Under the pieces are notes generated by a model. It worked only from the letters and a program-made list of their open reading frames with translations, had not been told where the DNA came from and did not search any database. 64,000 bases of DNA from Ferdinandcohnia salidurans (GTDB lineage: Bacteria; Bacillota; Bacilli; Bacillales; Bacillaceae_L), in assembly GCF_042680725.1 (NCBI RefSeq), contig NZ_JBHUEK010000025.1:124001-188000 (forward strand). The letters run 5' to 3'. This document shows, in pieces, positions 44,186-52,971 of the stretch; position 1 is the first letter of the stretch; each line of letters starts with the position of its first letter. The position numbers and the translations under genes are program-made.

Positions 44186-46054
44186 TTATGTCGCGCTTGC
44201 TGTGGCGATTCGGTTGTAGGTTTCGCCTCTTCCTAGTGTTACGTTTTCAGGGAATTGTTCTGGACCGTCGTAACGAAGTCGCACTTCTTCTAATTCTGCT
44301 AGTGATGAAATGTCACCATTCAGCCATAGATTTAATCGATGTTGTGCTGTTTCCATTCGTGTTAGTAAGCCGCCGTATCGCATGTCTAGAACTTCCCATC
44401 CAAACGGTTTATTGACGGTAAACCATACATCTCTGTGTGCCTTTCGTAAAGCATCAATTTCTACTCTAAGAAGCTCTACCTTTTCAAGACACACCTTAAC
44501 CCCTGTTTTATCCCCCTTATCATAAGCAAACTTTAGCTCAATTCCCAACTCAGCCTTTTCACTTAAGACACTTGCTAGTTGCTCATAAAAGTGAAACAAT
44601 TTTTCAGCGCCTAGATTGCGTTCCTTAGCTGTCTTTAGCTTTTCCACTAAACCTTTGTAATGTTCAGCAACCGGCAATCCTTTTATATTTTCATCAAACA
44701 GTCCCATTAACACATCCTGCCAAAGCAAGAACTTAGACGGATTTGAGGAATATAAGTTATCCTCCATGACTCCTGGGATCTCATCCATTTGATTTAACAA
44801 AAAGAAATCGTTTAACTGATAACCTGTGCAGTAGTAAAAACGTTCTTCCAAATGTTCTCGGCTCACCTCTTGATGATATGTGTGCTCAGCAAACAATTGC
44901 AGTCCTGGAAGCGCGGTTTGAATTGGAGTTTCAGCTCCATTGTCACCCCACATGGTTGTAAATACTTCTTTAATTCCTGTTTTTCTACAAGCATTTAATG
45001 CGGCCTCCGAATTTCGAAAGGCCCTCGCATAGTTAGGAGAGATTCCATTCCAGGTCCATATACCGCCTGCAAAAAGTGGATCCGATACGATTCGTTTATG
45101 GGTATTTAACATTCCCTCATAAAATTCCTCTTCGGCATGATAGTAATCCCAATACACCATTTGGACGTTAGGAATAGATTGTTTAACCTGTTCCAATAAC
45201 GTCTGATCAAAGTCATAATAATTCCCGTTTTTAGAGGCTAAACGAAAATACATGTCACTCCAAATCATTGGTTCCAAGCCGAATTCCTCGGTAATTGATA
45301 CAACTTCCTGAAGGTGCTTGTTCATAATTTCAAAACGGTCATCATACCCATTTTTCTCCATATACTTACCTCGACCTAACTGCAAGGCTTCATCCATGCC
45401 GATATGGATCCTTTTTGTCCGATACGGTCTTACAGCTCCCTCAATCAAATGTTTCAAAAATTCATAGGTATTCGGCTCACCGACAAGCAGTATATCATCT
45501 GTATCCTTGATTTCATTCGCATAACCCCATTTCAGTGCTTCCTTTAAATGGGCCAATGTTTGGATACACGGTATCATTTCAATCCCTAATTGAAATGCAT
45601 ACTCATCACAATCACGAATTTCCTTTTCCGTATATCTCCCACGCATATATCCGAAATAAGGGACTTCTGGAACCTCATACGTATCTTCTGTATAAACCAT
45701 TGCCATGTTTAGGCCCATCACGGCCATTTTACGAAGCAACATTTTAATGCCATCTACCGTTAGAACCGCGTTTCTAGAAACATCAATCATTGCTCCACTT
45801 GTTTCAAATTGAGGCTCCTCAGTTAAATGGAACTCATTGTTCCTTTCCATATGTTGAAGCCATAATCCTAACCCTCTGAAAAAATGAATCCTTTTATCAA
45901 AAATGATCTGGTTGTTCGTCACGACTAACGGACCTTGACGATTTACTACTTCAATCGGGTATCCGTCCTCCGTAACTTCTAATCCCAAATCATCACAAAG
46001 AATTCGAACCCCATCCAGCACCTCGGCTAAATCACCTGTAAAATGAACCCTCAT
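44186..46054 (-). CDS. GH20 family beta-N-acetylhexosaminidase
   Basis: Protein of 622 residues without a signal peptide. A small N-terminal alpha/beta domain (1-85) precedes the TIM barrel: GAMIDVSRNAVLTVDGIKMLL, YTEDTYEVPEVPYFGYMRGRYT, and RIHIGMDEALQLG, where the Asp-Glu pair is the GH20 catalytic pair. It cleaves terminal GlcNAc or GalNAc from oligosaccharides in the cytoplasm. AAGGAGG precedes the ATG by about 6 bases. In the operon it comes after the esterase and ROK kinase genes. Confidence 0.88.
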   Translation of the reverse strand: MRVHFTGDLAEVLDGVRILCDDLGLEVTEDGYPIEVVNRQGPLVVTNNQIIFDKRIHFFRGLGLWLQHMERNNEFHLTEEPQFETSGAMIDVSRNAVLTVDGIKMLLRKMAVMGLNMAMVYTEDTYEVPEVPYFGYMRGRYTEKEIRDCDEYAFQLGIEMIPCIQTLAHLKEALKWGYANEIKDTDDILLVGEPNTYEFLKHLIEGAVRPYRTKRIHIGMDEALQLGRGKYMEKNGYDDRFEIMNKHLQEVVSITEEFGLEPMIWSDMYFRLASKNGNYYDFDQTLLEQVKQSIPNVQMVYWDYYHAEEEFYEGMLNTHKRIVSDPLFAGGIWTWNGISPNYARAFRNSEAALNACRKTGIKEVFTTMWGDNGAETPIQTALPGLQLFAEHTYHQEVSREHLEERFYYCTGYQLNDFFLLNQMDEIPGVMEDNLYSSNPSKFLLWQDVLMGLFDENIKGLPVAEHYKGLVEKLKTAKERNLGAEKLFHFYEQLASVLSEKAELGIELKFAYDKGDKTGVKVCLEKVELLRVEIDALRKAHRDVWFTVNKPFGWEVLDMRYGGLLTRMETAQHRLNLWLNGDISSLAELEEVRLRYDGPEQFPENVTLGRGETYNRIATASAT

Positions 46055-46071
46055 CTCAAACCTCCTTCACT

Positions 46072-46140
46072 GGGTCGCGGGGACAGGTCCCTCGTCCCAC
46101 CATATTTTTACAGGGACAAGGGACCTGTCCCTCTGTCCCA
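46072..46140. repeat. GGGACAGGTCCC repeat family, full copy B
   Basis: GGGTCGCG, left arm (46080-46098), spacer ACCATATTTTTACA, right arm (46113-46131), CTCTGTCCC. The upstream esterase gene reads into it: its stop codon is the TAA formed in the spacer (46108-46110). Confidence 0.93.
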
Positions 46141-46839
46141 ACAGAAAAATTCAAGCGCCTGCGGTAGATCCCGCTCCCACACTTTCCACAGATGCTCATC
46201 TTCTGTTTCTATATATTTAATATTTATATTTTTAGCTGAGAAGCTTCTATATAACTCTCGATTTCTAGTTAAGATATATAATTTTTCATTCGATATCGAG
46301 GAGATAAACTCATCTTCATAAGTACCGACGGTTTGAAGCACATTCCAACCAGAAATGTCCGTTTCTTTCACCTGTTGAATATCTCCATCAGAAATAGCCG
46401 GAGACTGTAGCAATAAGTGCGTCCAGCGTTCCGGCTTCTCTAATGCAATATTCAAACTTATATTCCCCGCTAATGAGTCGCCAAGGAGACCTCTTTTAGA
46501 AATGCTAGCGCCTAGGTTTCTTTCAAACTCAGGAATGAATTCATCATTCATAAAACGCAGGTATTGATGAAAGGAAGATCCTGATCTACTGAACGATTCC
46601 CATCTTTCAATCGAATCCCCAGGGTGAATCAGCACGAGAACAAGGTGATTGGCCAATTCAGGATTCACACGTACTACATCCTGAATCGCATTTTCCAATC
46701 CACCTAATTCTAAATAATCACGGCCATCCTGGACATATAATAGATAAGCATCTTCAATATTTTCGCTTAACGTTAGTACCATGTAATCTAGTGTTTTGTT
46801 TAAATGAGAACTATAAAATGTTCGATTGGATTTATTCAT
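46108..46839 (-). CDS. Putative esterase of the alpha/beta hydrolase (Fes/EstD-like) family
   Basis: Protein of about 243 residues. LYVQDGRDYLELGGLENAI, LVLVLIHPGD and GLLGDSLAGNISLNIALEKPE (GDSLAG nucleophile serine) fit the putative esterase family that includes enterochelin esterase and YbbA; EDEHLWKVWERDLPQAL holds the late histidine. The last eleven residues (WDRGTGPLSL region) come from the repeat element, so the native C terminus was altered. Start at 46839 with AAGGGG upstream. It overlaps nothing but begins 20 bases after the ROK gene. Confidence 0.8.
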   Translation of the reverse strand: MNKSNRTFYSSHLNKTLDYMVLTLSENIEDAYLLYVQDGRDYLELGGLENAIQDVVRVNPELANHLVLVLIHPGDSIERWESFSRSGSSFHQYLRFMNDEFIPEFERNLGASISKRGLLGDSLAGNISLNIALEKPERWTHLLLQSPAISDGDIQQVKETDISGWNVLQTVGTYEDEFISSISNEKLYILTRNRELYRSFSAKNINIKYIETEDEHLWKVWERDLPQALEFFCWDRGTGPLSL

Positions 46840-46858
46840 TGTATTTAGCCCCTTATAG

Positions 46859-47737
46859 CTAAATTTTGTGAAGCGAAATCGCTCCGTAAAGCCCAGATTT
46901 ATTGCCATTTTTGGATCTCAAAATTTCAACACCTGAATAACTGTCCATAATATGTTTTTGAACCTTTTCAGATACAAGTTTAACAGCTAAGTCCTGTTCC
47001 ATAATCCCTCCACCCAAAATGACACAAGGAGGGTTGAAGATATGGATCAAACTGGAAAGTCCAAGAGCCACTTCATTCGTCCAATTATCAAAAACTTCAT
47101 ATAACTGATTATCACCATGCTGAATCATTTCAAACAACTTTCTACCGTTCGTGCAGTCGGGATTAACCTTTTTCGCTTCCCTGATAAGGGCTGTTGTGGA
47201 GCCATATTGTTCATAGCAACCTACCTTTCCACAACCGCAATCGATACCATTCGGATATAGATTCATGTGACCAAATTCTCCTGCACTGCCAGTAAAACCG
47301 CGATACAGCTTAGAATCAATTACTATCGCTCCACCGATGCCTGTTCCAAATGTTAAAAACAGAAAATCACGATATTCCTTGCCAACTCCATAATATTTTT
47401 CACCAAGAGCTGCTGAATTCACATCGTTTTCTACCTTCACAGGTACGTTAAACCTTGATTCTAGTAAATCCTTTATCCGAGTACCGGTATAGTTTGGTAG
47501 ATTTTCATTTGCAAAGATAATATACCCTTCTTCACTATTCACCTGACCAGCCGTACTAATGCTGATTGCGTCTATGTCTTGGTATTTTGCGATGATATCT
47601 CCCAATTTTTGAATAATATGTGGGCCACCTTTTTTACTTTCCGTTTCAACCTCATCAAAAATCTGTGCCGTACCGCTCTCATCCGTCACACAGATTTTGA
47701 TCGAGGTCCCACCAATATCCGCAGCAAATATTTTCAT
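46859..47737 (-). CDS. ROK family sugar kinase, probable N-acetylmannosamine kinase
   Basis: Protein of 292 residues. ATP-binding start FAADIGGTSIKICV, LENDVNSAALGE-like segment (VENDVNSAALGEKYYG), GTGIGGAIV, EFGHMNL with zinc ligands CGCGKVGCYEQ, all ROK hallmarks. The gene follows NanE, so the substrate is likely ManNAc, giving ManNAc-6-phosphate for NanE. Glucose or GlcNAc kinase activity cannot be excluded from sequence. GAGG lies 11 bases before the ATG. Confidence 0.85.
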   Translation of the reverse strand: MKIFAADIGGTSIKICVTDESGTAQIFDEVETESKKGGPHIIQKLGDIIAKYQDIDAISISTAGQVNSEEGYIIFANENLPNYTGTRIKDLLESRFNVPVKVENDVNSAALGEKYYGVGKEYRDFLFLTFGTGIGGAIVIDSKLYRGFTGSAGEFGHMNLYPNGIDCGCGKVGCYEQYGSTTALIREAKKVNPDCTNGRKLFEMIQHGDNQLYEVFDNWTNEVALGLSSLIHIFNPPCVILGGGIMEQDLAVKLVSEKVQKHIMDSYSGVEILRSKNGNKSGLYGAISLHKI

Positions 47738-47753
47738 TTCTCTCTCACCTCAT

Positions 47754-47821
47754 GGGTCACAGGGACAGGTCCCTCGTCCCACCATATTTTTACAGGGACA
47801 AGGGACCTGTCCCCTTGTCCC
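47754..47821. repeat. GGGACAGGTCCC repeat family, full copy C
   Basis: GGGTCACA, left arm (47762-47780), spacer ACCATATTTTTACA, right arm (47795-47813), CTTGTCCC. It fills the whole gap between the ROK and NanE genes and touches the NanE stop codon. Confidence 0.93.
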
Positions 47822-48513
47822 TATTCCTGTATAACTTTTATGAATCGTTTTGTGATTTCTTGTGGTCGTGTGATTGCGGATCCAACTACTGCTGAATGGA
47901 CTCCCGTTGACATGACTTCCTTTAATTCCTCGGGTGACGAGATTCCGCCCTCAGCAATGATTGGTACACTCAAATGTTCCACAAATTCTTTTATCAAATC
48001 AATATTGGGCAGTTTTACATCCTTTGTGTATTCGGTATAGCCTGACAATGTGGTTCCAACCGCATCAAATCCTAGTTTTTCTGCTTGAATGCCCTCTTCT
48101 AAGGTAGAGCAGTCCGCCATAAAGAGTTGATTGGGATATTTTCGTCTGATTTCTGGATAAATCTCAGTAATTGTATGGCCATCTGGTCGTACCCGGCTTG
48201 TCGCATCTAGCGCAATCATATCGACACCTTCATTTACAAGAAGCTCAATTTCCTTCAATGTTGGTGTGATAAAAACCTCCGAGTTATCGTAATCCTGTTT
48301 AATGATTCCAATGATTGGTAGATCTGTTACCTTCTTTATCTCATGGATATCCTCAACACTGTTAGCTCTAATCCCACTTGCGCCTGCCTGAGTTGCAGCC
48401 ACCGCCATTTTACTCATAATATAGGAGCTATGAAGAGGCTCATCAGGCAAGGCTTGGCAAGACACAACTAACTTTCTATATATTTTGTCAAAAAACCCTT
48501 GTTTGTTTTCCAT
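47821..48513 (-). CDS. nanE: N-acetylmannosamine-6-phosphate 2-epimerase
   Basis: Protein of about 230 residues, the usual NanE size. LVVSCQALPDEPLH, GASGIRANSVEDI, LPIIGIIKQDY, IALDATSRVRPDG, MADCSTLEEGI and GTTLSGYT are the family signature. It converts ManNAc-6-phosphate to GlcNAc-6-phosphate. Start at 48513 with GGAG 8 bases before; the GTG at 48522 is too close to the binding site. No N-acetylneuraminate lyase gene is in the cluster. Confidence 0.95.
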   Translation of the reverse strand: MENKQGFFDKIYRKLVVSCQALPDEPLHSSYIMSKMAVAATQAGASGIRANSVEDIHEIKKVTDLPIIGIIKQDYDNSEVFITPTLKEIELLVNEGVDMIALDATSRVRPDGHTITEIYPEIRRKYPNQLFMADCSTLEEGIQAEKLGFDAVGTTLSGYTEYTKDVKLPNIDLIKEFVEHLSVPIIAEGGISSPEELKEVMSTGVHSAVVGSAITRPQEITKRFIKVIQE

Positions 48514-48527
48514 GTCATCCACTCCAA

Positions 48528-49709
48528 TTACTTACTAATGGATTTTTCTAGCTCTTCCCACCACTGATAATCCTCTAAATACACTGTGTCAAACAGCATA
48601 ACTCCATTTGATTTTTCCTTACAAAGTTGCACAGCCTTCTTAAATTGTTCAACATTATCGGTATAATCTTTTAAATATAAGCTAGCAATCACAGGAATTT
48701 GTCCGTTAATTGCTTCCTTACTCATCTCAATCGCGCCCTCAACACTATACCAAGTTGCAGGTCTCTCATTGACTAACGCTTCCTCAATCGTTACTTCTGG
48801 GTAATAGCAACCTGTCATGATAAAATCGAATTCCTCGGCATATCCAGACGTATTGTGCGTATCAGATGTCCACTCGAAAGAAGGGTGATAGGTCTCACTT
48901 CCCCAGTTGACGCCTTCGTTATAATACAATGGATACCACGAACCCACATAGATCGTGAAAATCAAATCTGAATTCCTTGTTTTAACCACATTTTTTGCTT
49001 TTTGAACAAAGTTTTTAATATTTTTTGCACGGAACTCTGCCCATTTCGGAAAAAGGCGGCCAAATACAGGTTTCTTTTCCTCAACAGTCATAATATCCTG
49101 CGGCCAGTTTTCTACTTTTTCCCCAATATAAGCTTCGAATTTCGAACGGCTCAAACTACTAAAATCTCCATAAATGTTCGGATAGCGGCATCTGTCTAAA
49201 ACAACACCATCTATTTCATACTTACTTACAATTTCTTGAACGATATTTAGTTCATAAGCCTCTACTTCTGGATGAATCGGATTCACAAATACCGTTGGAT
49301 CATTGTGATTTTCCGCAGCTGTCGGCATATCTGATAGAGCTTGGTCATAGTGAACTACCTGCCACTCAGGCTTGGTATAGACCATTCCTTCTTTATCGAT
49401 TCCGTTTCCTTCTGCAAATACATCGACATTCGCGATAACTTTCATCCCGGATCCTTTTGCATGATGAATCATTTCTTGAAGAAAGTCTCGGCCTTTCCAA
49501 TCATGATATTGCTCATCCTTCAAGTCACTTACATGATACGCAAACTCACTTGGGTACGTTGTAAATCCATATGGAATTTTTGCATCAACTACAAGATGTG
49601 TAATCTCGCATCTAACGGCGTGTTTGATTAACTCTTTCATTTTTTCCGGGTCTAATAATCGAGAACCATTGGCTAAAAAGTCAACCCATAATATGTTTGG
49701 TTGTTCCAT
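48528..49709 (-). CDS. GHL10-like TIM-barrel glycoside hydrolase, intracellular
   Basis: Protein of about 393 residues without a signal peptide. Motifs LVVDAKIPYGFTTY, NVDVFAEGN, FVNPIHPEVEAY, DGVVLDRCRYPNIYGDFS and YVGSWYPLYYNEGVNWGS belong to a TIM-barrel family related to glycosidases of the GHL10/DUF187 type. Asp residues in DGVVLDR are candidate catalysts. It shares these motifs with the secreted 960-residue protein at 59493-62366. Start at 49709; GGAGG lies 11 bases upstream. Substrate unknown. Confidence 0.8.
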   Translation of the reverse strand: MEQPNILWVDFLANGSRLLDPEKMKELIKHAVRCEITHLVVDAKIPYGFTTYPSEFAYHVSDLKDEQYHDWKGRDFLQEMIHHAKGSGMKVIANVDVFAEGNGIDKEGMVYTKPEWQVVHYDQALSDMPTAAENHNDPTVFVNPIHPEVEAYELNIVQEIVSKYEIDGVVLDRCRYPNIYGDFSSLSRSKFEAYIGEKVENWPQDIMTVEEKKPVFGRLFPKWAEFRAKNIKNFVQKAKNVVKTRNSDLIFTIYVGSWYPLYYNEGVNWGSETYHPSFEWTSDTHNTSGYAEEFDFIMTGCYYPEVTIEEALVNERPATWYSVEGAIEMSKEAINGQIPVIASLYLKDYTDNVEQFKKAVQLCKEKSNGVMLFDTVYLEDYQWWEELEKSISK

Positions 49710-49725
49710 TTGGTCTTCGTCCTCC

Positions 49726-51300
49726 TTATAGGTCAATATCATCTGGCCAGTGAAGCTGAACGCCATGATTTACTAATAGATTTTGATATTCCTCTAAGTT
49801 CTCCTGCTGTTCTCTTACCTGATGTGGAGTCACATTGTTCAATAGTGAATACGCCACTAGATATCCCGCTGATTCTCCAATATTCCATTCAGTTGGATGA
49901 AGCCTGTAGCAACCATTCGTAATTTGGGTAGTCCCTATGTTTTTACAAGCAGGAATCAAATTCTTTACACGTACCGGCAATAGGGCACCAAGCGGGATTT
50001 CGTATGGATAATTCGGGATATAAAAGCTACGATTTGAAACTGTTGTGTGATGTAAATCTAAATGATAGCTCCCAACACCAACGCTATCGTAATACTCACA
50101 AATTCCTTGGTCTCCTCTTATTTCCTTGCTAACATCTTGCTCTGTAATTGTGTAGACGGCTTTAATTCTTCTAGATTCACGAATGTATGGATATTTCGCC
50201 AGGCCATCCTCCGTGTCTAATACATCCTTGCGAAGTCGTAAACCAGGGAATCCCTTCCCACCATCCAGTCTTGGTGCTTCTGTTTGCAACCAATATAGAA
50301 GTGACAAGCTTTGTTGTTTTGCATTCAATAGATTTTTTTCGATTTCTTCTTCAGGCACTTCATAGATTGGGCCTAGAAAATAGTCATTTTGCGCCCAATT
50401 GATTAGGGAAATATCACCCTCATACAAATTCCCTTCCAAATTCTCTGTATCTAGTATTCTTCGATAGGTAAATAAGGAAGGAATACCTTCATCATTAGGG
50501 AAAAGTGTAAACTGCTTGAGCTTTGATGTATCATCCGCATCTGTTGCATACCAGCTAAAGAGAGGCAAATGAGAGAAACTCGGCATATATTCACGCCAAA
50601 AGTCATACTGTTCGGGCTTATCGATTACAAAATTTCCGCCCTCTACGTAGTCCACTGCGAACACATAGGTAAAGGATTGCATATCGAGTGGATCCGCTTC
50701 TTCTAAAGCATGCGGTTCACCAGTTTCCTTAATCGATTCTGCTCCCGTTACATATTCAACACCGGCAATGGGTAAAACATCTCCACTTTCGGTAGCATCT
50801 AAGAAATATTGACCAATCAACTCGATCTTTTTAAGCTCACTGATGTGAGTAACTGTGACAGATTTAACGACATCTTCTTCTGTCTTCGCTTCTAATGGCT
50901 TATAGTTGTAAAGGATTGTTATTTTCCCGCTATTAATATATGGGGCAAGCATATCCTCGATTACTTTTAATGAAACCTTTGGTTCATGCGCTAACCGACT
51001 TACCCAACCATTTCCAGGATTCAATATGTCGTTTTCCATTGCTTCCTGCGTAAGCGGATAGTTATCCCGATAATATTGGCGCACGCGATCCCTAAATTCA
51101 CGATAAGTGGCGGTACAACCATATCTTTCAATCCATTTATGTTCATCCGGAGGTACTGCCTGACTCGTAAGCTGTCCACCTAGCCAATCCGTTTCTTCCG
51201 TCATAATGACCTTTAACCCCATTTTGGCAACAGCCAAGGAAGCCATACACCCTCCTAAACCTCCACCAATCACAACAACATCTGAAATTCTGCGCTCCAT
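49726..51300 (-). CDS. FAD-dependent oxidoreductase (PF12831-type)
   Basis: Protein of about 524 residues. FAD dinucleotide-binding motif VVVIGGGLGGCMASLAVAKMG at the N terminus, then EETDWLGGQLTSQAVPPDEH, and late GTTQITNGCYRLHPTEWNIGESAG. This family occurs in many sugar-utilisation loci of Bacillaceae and Paenibacillaceae; the reaction is mostly undefined and may oxidise a sugar or sugar-derived alcohol. Start taken at ATG 51300; AAAGGAG lies 12 bases upstream, a GTG at 51303 has slightly better spacing. Confidence 0.83.
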   Translation of the reverse strand: MERRISDVVVIGGGLGGCMASLAVAKMGLKVIMTEETDWLGGQLTSQAVPPDEHKWIERYGCTATYREFRDRVRQYYRDNYPLTQEAMENDILNPGNGWVSRLAHEPKVSLKVIEDMLAPYINSGKITILYNYKPLEAKTEEDVVKSVTVTHISELKKIELIGQYFLDATESGDVLPIAGVEYVTGAESIKETGEPHALEEADPLDMQSFTYVFAVDYVEGGNFVIDKPEQYDFWREYMPSFSHLPLFSWYATDADDTSKLKQFTLFPNDEGIPSLFTYRRILDTENLEGNLYEGDISLINWAQNDYFLGPIYEVPEEEIEKNLLNAKQQSLSLLYWLQTEAPRLDGGKGFPGLRLRKDVLDTEDGLAKYPYIRESRRIKAVYTITEQDVSKEIRGDQGICEYYDSVGVGSYHLDLHHTTVSNRSFYIPNYPYEIPLGALLPVRVKNLIPACKNIGTTQITNGCYRLHPTEWNIGESAGYLVAYSLLNNVTPHQVREQQENLEEYQNLLVNHGVQLHWPDDIDL

Positions 51301-51321
51301 CACTAGCAGCAACTCCTTTTT

Positions 51322-51390
51322 GGGACACAGGGACAGGTCCCTTGTCCCACCATATTTTTACAGGGACGAGGAACCTGTCCCTCCGACCCG
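51322..51390. repeat. GGGACAGGTCCC repeat family, full copy D
   Basis: GGGACACA, left arm (51330-51348), spacer ACCATATTTTTACA, right arm with two changes (51363-51381), CTCCGACCC. The end of the DUF4127 gene lies inside it. Confidence 0.92.
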
Positions 51391-52929
51391 GTTATGTTCA
51401 ACATTCAAGCCGACTTCAAACATTCGGCTCCAAGGCATGTAGCAATCTGTAATTCGTAGTTCGTTTTCTTCATCGCTAAGATTTTCTTTTATAAACTCCG
51501 TTAATTGTTCCAGCACAATTTCAGAAACCTTTCCACGTTTTCCGTCAACAAGGAAATAGTCATAGCCTAGCCCTGGCAGGATGTTATTTGTGACATTTTT
51601 TCTGACTGCGCTACAATATCCCGCATCTTCGACATAGCGTAGTGCTAGAAAATCCGTATGAGTTTGTGTACTTCCATATACATGATGGAACATCCCTTGT
51701 GCAATACATGTTCCAAGTGTATTCGAGCTCGTATTCCAGCCTGCGTACCCCGCTAATTTAAATAGAAGATTCTTTCTCTTTAACAGCTTAAGCAGGCCTA
51801 AATCTGATCCATTTGCAAATGCGACATCGGCCACCACGCATGGGATGTTTCTTTCCTTCACTGTAAATTCGAGCTGCTCGACAAAATCAATTAGGTTACG
51901 ATTTACCTGATATTTTGTACTTAAGTTATCCTGGTAGGCAGCCTCCATCATTGGCTCCACAGGTGAATTCAAAAATAGAGCAACATCTGCTTCAGCAAGA
52001 CTTGAAGCAATCAGCCCACCTGCAGCTAAAATTTGATATTTCAGAGTCTCCATTAAAGGGCGATCTTCATATAAAGGTGTGACAGAAGGGCCTTGTGTAC
52101 TTGAGAAAACTGGATAGACCAATGGTCTCTTCCCTTTAAAGCTATTGAGCATTCTTGCTAGCATCGTACAACCTACTTCGTCAGCACCTGGATACATGTA
52201 TACATCTAACTCGAGATTACGAGATGCAATCGCTCCCCTTACCTCCTGCTGGTCAATCGCTGTCCACCCGTAAGGTGCAGAATCATCTTGTGGAATGATC
52301 ATAAAATCAATCGTTCCATTACTCACATATTCAAGTGCAAGCTTGTTTACTTCAACATTGATTTTTCTGCGAGATAGATAGTCATCTACAACCTCTTTTG
52401 GAAGTTGTTGCTCGAGTTCTTCGTACTGCTGTTGATCTTCTTCAGATGCAAGATTGGCAGAAAGTAAGTGATGCAATCTGCCATATTGGAAGATTTCACT
52501 TCCCCAATCCTCATAATAGTCTGGTTCTTCATCACTGCTTGAATATTTCGGACATCTCATGATTAAGTTGAATGTGTATATTTTTACATCTGGATTAACT
52601 TCTTTAATTCGTGAAAGCCTCGCTAACACATCTCTGCACTCATCCAATGTTAAATCGTGCAATCTAGACGGAATGATTCCGCCATATAACAATGTATCGA
52701 TTGAAAGAATCAGACCATCTGCATCCACCGCTTCCTGGTACAGCCATTCCCAAATCAATTCAGTATTTCCAGGTGTTTTTTTATCCCCCATCAGACTCAA
52801 ATCCGGCCGTACAAGATTCACTTCACTGTGGGACGAGGGACCTGTCCCCTTGTCCCACCCTGTTAGGAGGCTTGGGAAGTCATAGTTACATGGGCGTTCG
52901 TCTAGTGGGATGTAAGCAATTTTATACAT
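51358..52929 (-). CDS. DUF4127 family protein with repeat-derived insertions
   Basis: Protein of 523 residues. MYKIAYIPLDERPCNYDFP, LMGDKKTPGN, GLILSIDTLLYGGIIPSR, PQDDSAPYGWTA and DEVGCTMLARM match DUF4127, found beside sugar transport and FAD oxidoreductase genes; its reaction is not known. Near the N terminus (about 24-36, GWDKGTGPSSHSEV) an in-frame piece is encoded by a repeat copy at 52830-52856, and the C-terminal RVGGTGSSSL is encoded by copy D. Relatives should run straight from about residue 22 to VRPDL. The protein may still work if both sites tolerate insertion. Confidence 0.83.
   Translation of the reverse strand: MYKIAYIPLDERPCNYDFPSLLTGWDKGTGPSSHSEVNLVRPDLSLMGDKKTPGNTELIWEWLYQEAVDADGLILSIDTLLYGGIIPSRLHDLTLDECRDVLARLSRIKEVNPDVKIYTFNLIMRCPKYSSSDEEPDYYEDWGSEIFQYGRLHHLLSANLASEEDQQQYEELEQQLPKEVVDDYLSRRKINVEVNKLALEYVSNGTIDFMIIPQDDSAPYGWTAIDQQEVRGAIASRNLELDVYMYPGADEVGCTMLARMLNSFKGKRPLVYPVFSSTQGPSVTPLYEDRPLMETLKYQILAAGGLIASSLAEADVALFLNSPVEPMMEAAYQDNLSTKYQVNRNLIDFVEQLEFTVKERNIPCVVADVAFANGSDLGLLKLLKRKNLLFKLAGYAGWNTSSNTLGTCIAQGMFHHVYGSTQTHTDFLALRYVEDAGYCSAVRKNVTNNILPGLGYDYFLVDGKRGKVSEIVLEQLTEFIKENLSDEENELRITDCYMPWSRMFEVGLNVEHNRVGGTGSSSL
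52830..52858. repeat. GGGACAGGTCCC repeat family, copy inside the DUF4127 coding region
   Basis: GGGACGAGGGACCTGTCCC followed by CTTGTCCCACCC. It is a right-arm half copy, in frame with the DUF4127 gene and open in that frame. Confidence 0.9.
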
Positions 52930-52971
52930 TTGAAATCTCCCTTTTTCTTAGCACTTTTTATTTCAGGTGGT

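Noticed and set aside
44092..44415. Plus-strand frames over the repeat copies (GDRSLVPP, TGTRDLSLCP and similar)
   Set aside because: The repeat is open in several frames on both strands, which creates spurious frames; none has a ribosome binding site or recognisable product.
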